Assembly: GCF_003966125.1 (NCBI RefSeq)
Contig: NZ_RXMA01000012.1
Coordinates: 62,001-126,000, forward strand
Direction of reading: 5' to 3'
DNA from: Azospirillum griseum
Lineage (GTDB): Bacteria; Pseudomonadota; Alphaproteobacteria; Azospirillales; Azospirillaceae
Length of the DNA: 64,000 bases
The translations under genes were made by a program, and so were the position numbers. Below are positions 9,563 through 18,776 of the stretch, in pieces; the first letter of the stretch is position 1, and each line of letters opens with the position of its first letter. The notes beneath the pieces were generated by a model that had not been told where the DNA came from, searched no databases, and saw only the letters and a list, made by a program, of their open reading frames with translations.

Positions 9563-10729
9563 ATGAGCGAGGACACGCTCGCCCGCCTGCTGGCCCGCCG
9601 CATCCTGCTGGACGGCCCCCTGCCGGTCAGCGCCTTCATGGCCGAGGCGCTGGGCCACCCGCGCTTGGGCTATTACAGCCGCCAGGATCCGTTCGGGGCC
9701 GCTGGCGATTTCACCACCGCGCCGGAAATCAGCCAGATGTTCGGCGAACTGGTCGGATTGTGGTGTGTGGACAGTTGGGTGCGCATGGGCGGCCCCGGCC
9801 CCTTCCATCTGGTGGAGCTGGGTCCTGGACGCGGCACGCTGATGCGCGACGCGCTGCGCGCCGCCGCCGTGGTTCCACAATTCCAGGCCAACGCCACCCT
9901 GCATCTGGTGGAGACCAGCCCGACCCTGCGCGCGCGCCAGCGGGAGACCTTGGAAGCGCAGCGGAACGGCATGGTCATCCACTGGCACGACCGGTTGGAG
10001 GATGTGCCCGACGGCCCGACCCTGCTGGTCGCCAACGAGTTTTTTGACGCGCTGCCGATCCGACAGGTGGAAAAGACCGCTCACGGCTGGTTCGAACGTC
10101 TGGTCGATCTCGACCCGGCGGGGACGGAGGACGCGCCGCGCTTCCGCTTCGTGCTGGAGGCCTTCGGCAGTTCCGGCACCCGGCTGGTCCCGGAGGCGCT
10201 GCGCGTCCGCGCCGCCATCGGCAGCGTGGTGGAGGTGTCGCCGGTGTCCTGCGCCGTCGCCCGCCTGATCGGCGCGCGTCTGGCCGCCGCCCCCGGCGCG
10301 GCGCTGGTCATCGATTACGGCTATGGCCATGGCCCGGCGGTGGGCGACACGCTGCAAGCGCTGCGGCGGCACGCCTTCGCCCAGGTTCTGGACGATCCGG
10401 GGGAAGCCGACATCACCGCGCATGTCGATTTCGCTGCGCTCGCCGCCGCCGCCCGCAGCGCCGGGGCCGAGGCGTTCGGCACGGTGGAGCAAGGCGATTG
10501 GCTGACCGCGCTGGGCATCCGCCAACGCACCGCCGCGCTGTCGACCAAGGCCAACGCCGCCCAGGCCGCCGACATCCGCTCGGCGCTGGCCCGTTTGGTG
10601 GATCCCGACCAGATGGGGCGGCTGTTCAAGCTGCTGGCCCTGACCTCCCCCGGTGCCTTTCCCGACGGCGGCGCACCGGCGGGTTTCCACCGGCTGTGGA
10701 CGCCAACGGAATCCGACGGAAGCCCTTGA
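9563..10729 (+). CDS. MidA/NDUFAF7-type class I SAM-dependent methyltransferase
   Basis: 388-residue member of the DUF185 family. It has PFGAAGDFTTAPEISQMFGELVGLW near the N terminus and the SAM-binding loop VELGPGRGTLM. The human relative NDUFAF7 methylates an arginine of a complex I subunit during assembly; an equivalent bacterial role is an inference. GGGGAGA lies before the ATG, 18 bases after lgt. Following lgt and preceding pgeF is an arrangement common in alphaproteobacteria. Substrate not provable from sequence. Confidence 0.88.
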   Translation: MSEDTLARLLARRILLDGPLPVSAFMAEALGHPRLGYYSRQDPFGAAGDFTTAPEISQMFGELVGLWCVDSWVRMGGPGPFHLVELGPGRGTLMRDALRAAAVVPQFQANATLHLVETSPTLRARQRETLEAQRNGMVIHWHDRLEDVPDGPTLLVANEFFDALPIRQVEKTAHGWFERLVDLDPAGTEDAPRFRFVLEAFGSSGTRLVPEALRVRAAIGSVVEVSPVSCAVARLIGARLAAAPGAALVIDYGYGHGPAVGDTLQALRRHAFAQVLDDPGEADITAHVDFAALAAAARSAGAEAFGTVEQGDWLTALGIRQRTAALSTKANAAQAADIRSALARLVDPDQMGRLFKLLALTSPGAFPDGGAPAGFHRLWTPTESDGSP

Positions 10730-10804
10730 CCCGTCGGGCGCAAGCCGCAAGTCTAAGGGGCTGTGCCTGACCGACACAGGCCTGACCAACACAGGATGGT
10801 GTTT

Positions 10805-11572
10805 GTGATTACCCTTGGCGCGCTGAACGACATCACCCACATCCGCCACGCCTTTTTCACGCGGAACGGGGGCGTGTCCACCGGGCTTTACACCTCGCTG
10901 AATTGCGGGTTGGGATCAAAGGACGACCCGGCGGCGGTTCGGGAGAACCGCGCCCGTGCTGCCACGCGGATGGAAGTGACGCCCGACAGCCTCGTCACCT
11001 GTTATCAGATTCACAGCCCGACCTGCGTCGTGGTGGACACGCCCTGGACGCCGGACGCCAGCCCGCAAGCCGACGCCATGGTGACGAACAAGCCGGGTGT
11101 TGCGCTGGGCATCCTCACCGCCGATTGCGCGCCGGTGCTGTTCGCCGACACCAAGGCCCGCGTCATCGGGGCCGCCCACGCCGGATGGAAGGGGGCCAAG
11201 GGCGGCGTGCTGGAGGCGACGGTTGCCCGCATGGTGGAGCTGGGGGCCAGCCCCAACCGGATCGTCGCCTGCATCGGCCCCTGCATCGCCCAGCGCTCCT
11301 ACGAGGTCGGCCCGGAATTCCCCGCCCCCTTCCTGGCGGAGGATGAGCGCAACCGGGATTACTTCGCCCCCGCCCGCCGCGCCGGTCACTTCCTGTTCGA
11401 CCTGCCCGCCTACGTGACCCGCCGCCTGGGCGACGCCGGAGTCGCGATGATCCAGCGCTGCCCCAACGACACGGTGGCCGAGGAGGACCGCTTTTTCAGC
11501 TACCGTCGATCCTGTTTGCGTGGGGAAGGCGACTATGGCCGGGGCCTGTCGGCCATCGTCCTGCAAAGCTGA
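10805..11572 (+). CDS. pgeF: Peptidoglycan editing factor PgeF (laccase-domain / YfiH family)
   Basis: Family members hydrolyse UDP-MurNAc carrying L-Ser in place of L-Ala, and show purine-nucleosidase activity. About 255 residues. The metal-binding set is complete: H in TCYQIHSPTCV, C in LTADCAPVLF and H in GAAHAGWKGA, plus the C-terminal FFSYRRS. The GTG at 10805 is chosen because AGGA lies 9 bases upstream and the protein then begins with the typical ITLGALND. In-frame ATG 10796 and GTG 10763 are alternatives. It sits about 75 bases after the methyltransferase gene. Confidence 0.9.
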   Translation: MITLGALNDITHIRHAFFTRNGGVSTGLYTSLNCGLGSKDDPAAVRENRARAATRMEVTPDSLVTCYQIHSPTCVVVDTPWTPDASPQADAMVTNKPGVALGILTADCAPVLFADTKARVIGAAHAGWKGAKGGVLEATVARMVELGASPNRIVACIGPCIAQRSYEVGPEFPAPFLAEDERNRDYFAPARRAGHFLFDLPAYVTRRLGDAGVAMIQRCPNDTVAEEDRFFSYRRSCLRGEGDYGRGLSAIVLQS

Positions 11573-11759
11573 GTGGAAAACCCCTGTCCGGGTTGCCCGA
11601 GCCGATATCGTTCGAAATTGAAGCAATTGCCGCCAACCGCGATTCGCGCGATGATCTCCATCAGGCATCGGCGCGCGGCTCACCGATGCGTCGGTCCCTG
11701 ATCCGACTGGTTCCACCACGCCGCGCCCACCGTCCTTGGCACACGCAGGGGGCTGGCCG

Positions 11760-12194
11760 ATGCAGGACTGGAACAGTGACATGGTCATCGACCATGGGGT
11801 TTTGGACGAGGATCACCACCGGACACATGAGCTGATCCGCCGTTTTCTGGCGCTTCCAGCAGAGGACGATCAAAGGCTGCGCGCCATCGCGCTGTTGGAA
11901 CGTTTGCGCGACCTGTCGATCCAGCATTTCATGAGGGAAGAAAAGGTTCAGATCGCCATCCGCTACCCGCTGCTCAACGAGCATCGCGCCCAGCACCGCC
12001 GGATGATCGTTCTGCTTGGCGAGATCATCGAACAGGTGGAGGCGCGGGAATCGGTGTTTCCATTCGGTTACATCAAGACCCAGACCGACCAGCTGCTGCC
12101 CCATTGGTTCCTGGAGCATTTCACGCGGGCGGACCTGCCGCTCAAGCTTCACATCGCCAAAACCCCCACCGTCATGAAGGCCCTCGCCCGATGA
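11760..12194 (+). CDS. Bacteriohemerythrin
   Basis: 144-residue four-helix protein with a non-haem di-iron O2-binding site. The ligand pattern is present: His in DEDHHRTHEL, His and Glu in IQHFMREE, two His in NEHRAQHRRM, then His and Asp in LLPHWFLEHFTRAD. Roles known for the family include O2 storage or delivery and sensing in microaerobic, often motile bacteria. AGGGGG lies 8 bases before the ATG. The gene stands alone between pgeF and prs. A second bacteriohemerythrin is encoded at 37453-37878. Confidence 0.9.
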   Translation: MQDWNSDMVIDHGVLDEDHHRTHELIRRFLALPAEDDQRLRAIALLERLRDLSIQHFMREEKVQIAIRYPLLNEHRAQHRRMIVLLGEIIEQVEARESVFPFGYIKTQTDQLLPHWFLEHFTRADLPLKLHIAKTPTVMKALAR

Positions 12195-12302
12195 GGGAAC
12201 CAGACGGGCGACCACTCAATCAAAGCGGTCATGGCCGAACCGGCTATGCCCCCGGTGCAGGGGGGTATTCCCGATCCGGGACAGCCCGAACGTCATGGAA
12301 CG

Positions 12303-12331
12303 TTTACACACGCACGCCCCCCTGTTATGGT
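12303..12331 (+). promoter_or_regulatory. Predicted prs promoter
   Basis: TTTACA (12303-12308), exactly 17 bases, then TATGGT (12326-12331): 5/6 and 4/6 matches to the vegetative consensus. It lies about 80 bases before the prs ATG in an otherwise empty 217-bp gap. Confidence 0.6.
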
Positions 12332-12411
12332 CCCGCCCGTTTTCAAGGGGCGACGGCGCGCAAGCGGCGAGCGCATCTTGAGCCGTTTCCCTGCAAAGAG
12401 AGCCGACTCCG

Positions 12412-13350
12412 ATGAAGGTGCTTGCCGGCAACAGCAACCGTCCGCTGGCCGAGGCGATCTCCACCTGTCTGGGGGTGCCGCTGACCAAGGCCAGCGTTCG
12501 CCGCTTCTCCGACATGGAGGTGTTCGTCGAAATTCTGGAAAATGTGCGTGGCGAGGACGTGTTCGTCGTCCAGTCCACCTCCTTCCCAGCCAACGACAAT
12601 CTGATGGAACTGCTGGTCACGATCGACGCCCTGCGGCGCGGTTCGGCCCGGCGCATCACGGCGGTCATACCCTATTACGGCTACGCCCGGCAGGATCGCA
12701 AGACCGGCCCGCGCACTCCGATCTCGGCCAAGCTGGTCGCCAACCTGATCACCCAGGCCGGTGCCAACCGCGTGCTGACGATGGATCTGCACGCTGGCCA
12801 GATCCAGGGCTTCTTCGACATCCCGACCGACAATCTGATGGGCGCGCCGGTGTTCGAAAAGGACATCCGCCAGACCTTCGAAGGTCACATGGGCGAAGTC
12901 ACCATCGTGTCGCCGGACGTCGGCGGCGTGGTGCGCGCCCGTGCGCTGGCCAAGCGGTTGGACGCCGATCTGGCCATCATCGACAAGCGCCGCGAACGCG
13001 CGGGCGTGTCGGAGGTGATGAACATCATCGGTGACGCCGAAGGCCGCCGCTGCATCCTGGTCGACGACATCGTCGATTCGGGCGGCACGCTGTGCAACGC
13101 CGCCGTCGCGCTGATGGAGGCCGGGGCCAAGTCGGTTCACGCCTATTGCACCCACGGCGTTCTGTCGGGCGGTGCGGTGGCCCGCGTCGCCGTGTCGCCG
13201 CTGGAACAGCTCGTCACCACCGACAGCATCCAGGCGACCGAGGCGGTGCGCGTGTCGCGCAACACCCGTCAACTGACCATCGCCCCGCTGATCGCCGAAG
13301 CGATCATGCGCATCAGCGAAGAGCGGTCGGTGTCCAGCCTGTTCTCGTAA
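12412..13350 (+). CDS. prs: Ribose-phosphate pyrophosphokinase
   Basis: Makes PRPP from ribose 5-phosphate and ATP; PRPP feeds purine, pyrimidine, NAD, His and Trp synthesis. The 312-residue length is normal. It carries the N-terminal [25 protein letters not shown], the ATP-binding region [10 protein letters not shown], and the PRPP-binding loop [17 protein letters not shown] with DDIVDSGGT intact. It has its own predicted promoter and a strong terminator, so it is probably monocistronic. Confidence 0.97.
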   Translation: MKVLAGNSNRPLAEAISTCLGVPLTKASVRRFSDMEVFVEILENVRGEDVFVVQSTSFPANDNLMELLVTIDALRRGSARRITAVIPYYGYARQDRKTGPRTPISAKLVANLITQAGANRVLTMDLHAGQIQGFFDIPTDNLMGAPVFEKDIRQTFEGHMGEVTIVSPDVGGVVRARALAKRLDADLAIIDKRRERAGVSEVMNIIGDAEGRRCILVDDIVDSGGTLCNAAVALMEAGAKSVHAYCTHGVLSGGAVARVAVSPLEQLVTTDSIQATEAVRVSRNTRQLTIAPLIAEAIMRISEERSVSSLFS

Positions 13351-13372
13351 CAGCGCCGGTTCTGTTTTCAAC

Positions 13373-13408
13373 AAAACGCCCGCCTTTCCCCGGAAAGGCG
13401 GGCGTTTT
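13373..13408 (+). terminator. Intrinsic terminator after prs
   Basis: AAAACGCCCGCCTTTC pairs with GAAAGGCGGGCGTTTT around a CCCG loop, ending at 13408. Near-perfect symmetry with flanking A and T runs could make it work on both strands. Confidence 0.93.
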
Positions 13409-13463
13409 GCTGTGCGCGGTTCCCCAGAGCCGTTCCAACCTGCCGAATCGCGCGATTTGGGAT

Positions 13464-13490
13464 TTGCCCCCACCGCGACAAGTCTATAAG
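13464..13490 (+). promoter_or_regulatory. Predicted rnpB promoter
   Basis: TATAAG at 13485-13490, about 7 bases before the expected 5' end of RNase P RNA. An imperfect TTTGCC/TTGCCC lies 15-16 bases upstream. It closely resembles the hldD promoter. Confidence 0.5.
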
Positions 13491-13495
13491 AACAG

Positions 13496-13903
<408 letters not shown>

Positions 13904-14470
13904 CCACTCCACACGCTTTCCAGTCTGTCGATGGCCCACGCCGTCCCATCCACAGCATCGGGCGGGGCGCGCCGTCCCATGCCCGCCCATGACCGACACC
14001 GTTTTTGATGGTCGGCGGCGGTTCTTTTCCCATTCCCATCGTGGTTCTCAGGAACGATCACCATGATCGCGGACCGTTCCGATTCGCTCCGGCTTTTCCA
14101 CCCCAGACCGGACGCAAAATCTTAACTCTACCCCCAGCATTTCCGCCGTTTTTCACCCCTTACCCCCAGAACGATCCACAGGCGGTGGATAAGTTTTGCC
14201 ATTTTCCCATGCCATCCCATGCCCAACCCATACTCAGACCGCCAAAGAAATCGCCAAGTGTAACCTTCGATTCGTCTCTTGGAACCATTATAACTCGTAT
14301 GAATTTCGTAAAATGCGGGGAACATTCGTCGAACCTCTGTGGATAACGTTATCCACACCCTTGCATGACCTTGAATTACTGCGACGACTCGCCGAGTCCC
14401 TTTAACAATTGATCCAAAAGCCACAGCCGATTCAGAAACTCTTGACACCCCTCTGTGAATACTGGCCCCG
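13904..14470. other. Non-coding region between rnpB and the mraZ promoter
   Basis: About 570 bases without a gene. Contents: several CCCA motifs with local 10-bp spacing (13934/13944, 13975/13985, 14205/14215); AT-rich blocks at about 14100-14130 and 14245-14320, rare in this genome; a GGTGGATAA near-DnaA box at 14184-14192; a perfect palindromic DnaA-box pair at 14338-14357; several GANTC (CcrM methylation) sites at about 14080-14430; and a lone TTGACA at 14442-14447 without a good -10. No terminator for rnpB was found. Confidence 0.6.
14338..14357. promoter_or_regulatory. Palindromic pair of DnaA boxes
   Basis: TGTGGATAACGTTATCCACA is a perfect 20-bp palindrome made of two consensus DnaA boxes (TTATCCACA and its complement) facing each other across CG. 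It sits next to AT-rich DNA, about 120 bases before the mraZ promoter. DnaA binding is inferred from the consensus only. Confidence 0.65.
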
Positions 14471-14473
14471 CCG

Positions 14474-14502
14474 TTGACGCCCATACCGTCCCATGCTATC
14501 CC
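14474..14502 (+). promoter_or_regulatory. Predicted mraZ (dcw cluster) promoter
   Basis: TTGACG (14474-14479), 17 bases, then TATCCC (14497-14502). The -10 is weak (3 of 6), but the element overlaps the MraZ operator repeats, as expected for an autoregulated dcw promoter. It predicts a 5' untranslated region of about 120 bases. Confidence 0.55.
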
Positions 14503-14513
14503 ATGATTGCCCA
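14479..14513 (-). promoter_or_regulatory. MraZ operator: four TGGGN repeats with 10-bp period
   Basis: Read on the minus strand, TGGGC-N5-TGGGA-N5-TGGGA-N5-TGGGC, at 14509-14513, 14499-14503, 14489-14493 and 14479-14483. MraZ is known to bind direct TGGGN repeats separated by five bases in front of its own operon. Here they cover the predicted -35 to -10 region, so repression of mraZ and the dcw genes by MraZ is the simplest reading. Confidence 0.8.
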
Positions 14514-14630
14514 ATCCGATGGGGGTCCGGACCTCGATTTGGTTAACACCAGCGGGACCGGATGGAGGGGCAAGAGGGGCTGGCGCGGGGCGTGCACCGC
14601 GCGGGGGATAGCTGGGGGATCATCAGGCCG

Positions 14631-15128
14631 ATGGCCGTTTTCCTGTCCACATACGTCAACAAAGTTGACAGGAAAGGGCGTGTGTCCATCCCGGCACAGT
14701 TCCGGCAGTCGCTTGCCAAAACCTCGGCCCCCAGCACCATCTATCTGTGGCCGTCGCTCAATCATCAGGCTCTCGAAGGGGCGGATCAGGATTACCTGGA
14801 CGTTCTCTCCGAAAGCCTGGAGTCCCCCGACCTCGACGCCGCCGAACGCGACCTGATCGAAACCTTCATCTTCGGCAAATCGATCCCGGTTCCGATGGAT
14901 GGCGAGGGCCGCATCGTCCTGCCGCGCGAGCTGGCCGAATTCGCCGGAATCGAAGAAGAGGCGTCCTTCATCGGTCGCCGCAAGACCTTCCAGATTTGGG
15001 AACCCAACGCCCTGAAGGCGCACGAAGCCACCCTGCGCGAACAGGCGGTGCGCAAGGACATCTCGTTGAGCCAGATCGTCGCCAAGGCCGCTCGTGGTGC
15101 CTCCAGCCGGAACGGGGGTGACGCATGA
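14631..15128 (+). CDS. mraZ: Transcriptional regulator MraZ
   Basis: Ring-forming DNA-binding protein of the SpoVT-AbrB fold that represses the division and cell-wall gene cluster it heads. 165 residues with two AbrB-like halves, [16 protein letters not shown] and [21 protein letters not shown], each with the DxxGR core. The ATG at 14631 begins [13 protein letters not shown], the normal MraZ N terminus; the frame is open upstream, but that part is not MraZ-like. Its operator repeats lie about 120 bases upstream. The stop overlaps the rsmH start by ATGA. Confidence 0.95.
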   Translation: MAVFLSTYVNKVDRKGRVSIPAQFRQSLAKTSAPSTIYLWPSLNHQALEGADQDYLDVLSESLESPDLDAAERDLIETFIFGKSIPVPMDGEGRIVLPRELAEFAGIEEEASFIGRRKTFQIWEPNALKAHEATLREQAVRKDISLSQIVAKAARGASSRNGGDA

Positions 15129-16111
15129 GCGACCAACCGATGAACAGCCCGCACATCCCCGTTCTGCTGGCCGAGGTGATCGAGGCGCTGGCCCCCCGCG
15201 ACGGCGGCGTCTATGTCGATGGCACTTTCGGGGCCGGAGGCTACACCCGCGCCATTCTGGAGGCCGCCGACTGCCACGTCTGGGCCATCGACCGCGACCC
15301 CGCCGCCATCGCGCGCGGTCGGGCGCTGGCCGACCGTTACCCGGGCCGCTTCAGCATCATCGAGGGCTGCTTCGGCGACATGGCCCGCCTGCTGGCCGAC
15401 CAGGGCGTCGCCAGCGTCGACGGCGTGGCGCTCGACATCGGCGTGTCCTCCCCGCAGATCGACGAGCCGGAGCGCGGCTTCTCCTTCCGCTTCGACGGGC
15501 CGCTGGACATGCGCATGGGCCAGAGCGGGCCTACCGCCGCCGATGTGGTCAACCACGCCAGCGAAGCCGAACTGGCCGACATCTTTTATCATTATGGGGA
15601 AGAGCGGATGGCCCGCCGCGTGGCCCGCGCCATCGTCGCCGCCCGCCTGACCGCCCCGATCCTGCGCACCCGCGACCTGGCCGAACTGATCCGGTCGGTG
15701 GTCCCGAAGGGGCGCAAGGACATGATCGACCCGGCCACCCGCAGTTTCCAGGGCCTGCGCATCCATGTGAACGACGAGCTGGGCGAGTTGCGGCGCGGTC
15801 TGGCCGCCGCCGAATCGCTGCTGGCGTCGCCGGGCGGGCGGTTGGCCGTCGTCTCGTTCCATTCGCTGGAGGACCGCGAGGTCAAGACCTTCCTGAAGGA
15901 TCGGTCGTCCCCGCCGCCCGCCCCGTCCCGCCACACGCCGGTGGCTGCCGCCACCGCGCGTTCGCCATCCTTCCGCCTGCTGGGGCGCAAGCCCGTCGCC
16001 CCCAGCGAGGCCGAAGCCCGTCACAACCCGCGCGCCCGGTCCGCCCGGTTGCGCGCGGCGGAACGCACAGCGGCACCGGCCTTCCCGGTGTCCGGCAAGG
16101 AGGCCGCATGA
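15125..16111 (+). CDS. rsmH: 16S rRNA (cytosine(1402)-N(4))-methyltransferase
   Basis: Methylates N4 of C1402 in 16S rRNA, in the ribosomal P site, using SAM. 328 residues. It has [13 protein letters not shown], the SAM loop [58 protein letters not shown] and [13 protein letters not shown], all RsmH landmarks. It overlaps mraZ upstream and ftsL downstream by ATGA, the standard dcw order. Confidence 0.97.
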   Translation: MSDQPMNSPHIPVLLAEVIEALAPRDGGVYVDGTFGAGGYTRAILEAADCHVWAIDRDPAAIARGRALADRYPGRFSIIEGCFGDMARLLADQGVASVDGVALDIGVSSPQIDEPERGFSFRFDGPLDMRMGQSGPTAADVVNHASEAELADIFYHYGEERMARRVARAIVAARLTAPILRTRDLAELIRSVVPKGRKDMIDPATRSFQGLRIHVNDELGELRRGLAAAESLLASPGGRLAVVSFHSLEDREVKTFLKDRSSPPPAPSRHTPVAAATARSPSFRLLGRKPVAPSEAEARHNPRARSARLRAAERTAAPAFPVSGKEAA

Positions 16112-16965
16112 AAGGCAAGACCTGGCTGTTCTGGGGTGGTCTGATCGCCGCCGCCGGGGCCGTGTTGTTCCAAACCAGCTACGACGTCCAGGATTTGGAA
16201 GAAAAGCTGGCCGGGCTGAACCGCAAGATCGTGACCGAGCAGGAATCCATCCAGGTGCTGCGCGCCGAATGGAGCTACCTGAACGATCCGGCCAAGCTGG
16301 AAGAGTTGGCCCGCGCCCATCTGGCCCTGCAACCGACCGAGGCCCGCCAGTTCGTGGCGCTGGACAGCCTGCCGATGCGCCCGGCCCAGGCCCCGGATGC
16401 CGCGCCCCAGCCCTTGCCATTGCCCGGTCGCGGGGTGAATCCGGCCCTGCCCGCCAGCGTCGTCCCGGTCGCCGCCCGCGCTCCGTCGGCACCGGCACCG
16501 ATCGCCACCGCGCGCCTCGCCGCTCCCGTCCCAGCCCAAGCCCCGCAACCCGTCAACACCGCCCGCGTGCCCGCCCCGACGCCCAAGCTGTCGATGGACA
16601 AGGCGCTGGAAAAAACCCCGGTGATCGTGCCCGCCGCCCTGCCCGTCGCCCCGACGGTGAAGAGCGCGCCGATCAAGCCCTCCACCCTCATTCCCGCCGC
16701 CGCCAAGGCCCCGCCCGCTCCGGCCCCGGCGGCCCCGGTTGCCGCCCCGGCTCCCACCGCTGCCCCGCAGCCGGTTCCCGCCGCACTTCCCCCCGGCAAG
16801 ATGGCCCCCAACGCCCCGCTTCCGCCGATGAACCGTCCGACCGACATTGCGAACCGCCCGATTCCGCCCGCTCCGTCGGCGGGCAAAACGCAGGCTTCCG
16901 CCCCGCAACCCAAGGCCACCGACAGCCTCGGGCTGCTGGTGGCCCGGTTGGGAGCGAATCGATGA
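16108..16965 (+). CDS. ftsL: Cell division protein FtsL with long Pro/Ala-rich extension
   Basis: Bitopic divisome protein that works with FtsB and FtsQ and activates FtsWI. Residues 5-22 form the membrane helix ([18 protein letters not shown]). Residues 25-70 form the coiled coil, with the alphaproteobacterial signature [15 protein letters not shown]. Typical FtsL has about 100-130 residues; here 285. The extra 180 residues are almost all Pro, Ala, Val and Lys and should be a disordered periplasmic tail. The short conserved-looking C terminus reads [14 protein letters not shown]. Assignment rests on position between rsmH and ftsI plus the coiled coil; both junctions overlap by ATGA. Confidence 0.88.
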   Translation: MKGKTWLFWGGLIAAAGAVLFQTSYDVQDLEEKLAGLNRKIVTEQESIQVLRAEWSYLNDPAKLEELARAHLALQPTEARQFVALDSLPMRPAQAPDAAPQPLPLPGRGVNPALPASVVPVAARAPSAPAPIATARLAAPVPAQAPQPVNTARVPAPTPKLSMDKALEKTPVIVPAALPVAPTVKSAPIKPSTLIPAAAKAPPAPAPAAPVAAPAPTAAPQPVPAALPPGKMAPNAPLPPMNRPTDIANRPIPPAPSAGKTQASAPQPKATDSLGLLVARLGANR

Positions 16966-18776
16966 CCCTGCCGCCGCCCGGCCAACTTCTGAGGCGCGTC
17001 TTTGCCGCCTTGACCCACCGGTCGAAGCCCTCGGCGACGGCGGCGATGGAGCAGACGCGCTATCGGCTGATGGTGACGGCGGCGGTCGTCACCACCGTGT
17101 TTTCGGCCATCGGCGTCAAGCTGGTGATCGCCACCCTGTTCAGCCACGGCGGCGAACCGCGCCAGCATCACGCGCTGGAACTGGACACCACGACCACCAA
17201 CCGTGCCGACATCATCGACCGCAACGGCAACCTGCTGGCCACCTCGCTGGTCACGCAGTCGCTCTACGCCGATCCCAAACTGATCTCCCGCCCCGACGAG
17301 GCAGCGCGCAAGCTGGTCTCCGCCCTGCCGGAACTCGATTACAAAGAGGTCTATGGCAAGCTCAGCGGTGACAAGCGCTTTGTCTGGCTCAAGCGCAACC
17401 TGACACCAAGGCAGCAATACGCGGTCCATCGCCTGGGCATCCCCGGCATGTCGTTCGAGCGGGAGGAGCGGCGCTTCTACCCGGCGGGCAATCTGACCTC
17501 GCACATCGTCGGCTTCACCGGGGTGGACAACAACGGATTGGCCGGGCTGGAGCAGGGGTTCAGCAAGCGGCTGAACGAGGATCCGGCCACCCCGCTGCAA
17601 TTGTCCATCGACCTGCGGCTTCAGCATGTGCTGCGCAAGGAACTGATCGCGACGATCCAGGAATTCCGGGCCATCGGTGCGGCGGGAATCGTCTTCGACG
17701 TCCGCACGGGCGAGGTGATGGCGATGACCTCCCTGCCCGATTTCGATCCGCAGGACCCGACCGGCCTGAACCCGGAAACGCTGTTCAACCGCGCCACGCT
17801 GGGCGTGTACGAGATGGGATCGACCTTCAAGATCTTCAACTCGGCGTTGGCCCTTGATTCCGGCAAGATCCGGGTGACGGACACCTTTGACGCCGTCCAC
17901 CCGATCAAGATCGGGCGGTTCACCATCAATGACTATCACAGCCTCCGCCGCGCCCTGACCGTGGCGGAGGTGTTCCAGCACTCCTCAAACCTGGGGTCGG
18001 TGCGCATGGCGCAGGTGGTCGGCATCGCCGCCCAACGCGCCTTCATGGCCAAGATGGGCTTCACCCGCCCGACCGCGCTGGAACTGCCGGAAAGCGGCTG
18101 GCCGCTGGTTCCCAACCCGTGGCGGGAAGTCAACAGCATGACGATCTCCTTCGGCCACGGCATTTCGGTCAGCCCGATGCACACGGTGGCGGCGGCGGCG
18201 TCGGTCATCAACGGCGGCGTGTTCCACCCGCCCACCATCCTGCTCCGCCAGCCCGGCGCGCCGATCCCCGGCGAACAGGTGGTGTCGCGCCAGACCTCCG
18301 ACATGATGCGGCGCATGTTCCGCTTCGTGGTGACGGAAGGGACCGGCAAGTCGGCGGGGGTCAAGGGCTATGTCGTCGGCGGCAAGACCGGGACCGCCGA
18401 CAAGCAGAAGGGCCGCCATTACCAAAAGAACTCGCGCATGTCGTCCTTCCTGGGCGCGTTCCCGATGCACGACCCGCGCTACATCGTCTATGTGCTGATC
18501 GACGAACCGCAGGCCACCGCCAAGACCTATGGCTACGCGACCGGCGGCTGGGTCGCCGCGCCCGCCGTGGGCCGGATCATCAAGCAGATCGGTCCGTTGC
18601 TGGACGTGCCGACGGTGGACGAAAGCGCGCCGGAGATTCTCAGCGCCACCTATCTGAACGCCGCCGGGTCCACCAACTGGGCGCAGCAACCGCCGAACAC
18701 CCCAACCGCCGCCGCTCCGAACCCGCCGAAGGGAAGCACCGTTGCGTCTGTCCCAGCTCCTGCCAAAACCCGGTAG
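16962..18776 (+). CDS. ftsI: Peptidoglycan D,D-transpeptidase FtsI (PBP3)
   Basis: Septum-specific transpeptidase anchored in the inner membrane with a periplasmic catalytic domain. 604 residues: a cytoplasmic N terminus, a membrane helix at about 37-58, the PBP dimerisation domain from about residue 70 (NRADIIDRNGNLLATSL), then the transpeptidase domain. The active-site motifs are complete: S287-TFK (GSTFK), S341-SN (HSSN) and K475-TG (GGKTGT). The C terminus is Pro/Ala-rich. It overlaps ftsL by ATGA and runs 35 bases into murE. Confidence 0.97.
   Translation: MTLPPPGQLLRRVFAALTHRSKPSATAAMEQTRYRLMVTAAVVTTVFSAIGVKLVIATLFSHGGEPRQHHALELDTTTTNRADIIDRNGNLLATSLVTQSLYADPKLISRPDEAARKLVSALPELDYKEVYGKLSGDKRFVWLKRNLTPRQQYAVHRLGIPGMSFEREERRFYPAGNLTSHIVGFTGVDNNGLAGLEQGFSKRLNEDPATPLQLSIDLRLQHVLRKELIATIQEFRAIGAAGIVFDVRTGEVMAMTSLPDFDPQDPTGLNPETLFNRATLGVYEMGSTFKIFNSALALDSGKIRVTDTFDAVHPIKIGRFTINDYHSLRRALTVAEVFQHSSNLGSVRMAQVVGIAAQRAFMAKMGFTRPTALELPESGWPLVPNPWREVNSMTISFGHGISVSPMHTVAAAASVINGGVFHPPTILLRQPGAPIPGEQVVSRQTSDMMRRMFRFVVTEGTGKSAGVKGYVVGGKTGTADKQKGRHYQKNSRMSSFLGAFPMHDPRYIVYVLIDEPQATAKTYGYATGGWVAAPAVGRIIKQIGPLLDVPTVDESAPEILSATYLNAAGSTNWAQQPPNTPTAAAPNPPKGSTVASVPAPAKTR

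Noticed and set aside
14442-14447. TTGACA as the mraZ -35
   Set aside because: A perfect hexamer, but no acceptable -10 at 16-18 bases. TTGACG at 14474 with TATCCC fits better and overlaps the MraZ repeats.
13904-14470. Chromosomal replication origin upstream of mraZ
   Set aside because: Only one palindromic pair and one near-match of DnaA boxes, no cluster of boxes, and none of the genes that usually flank alphaproteobacterial origins.
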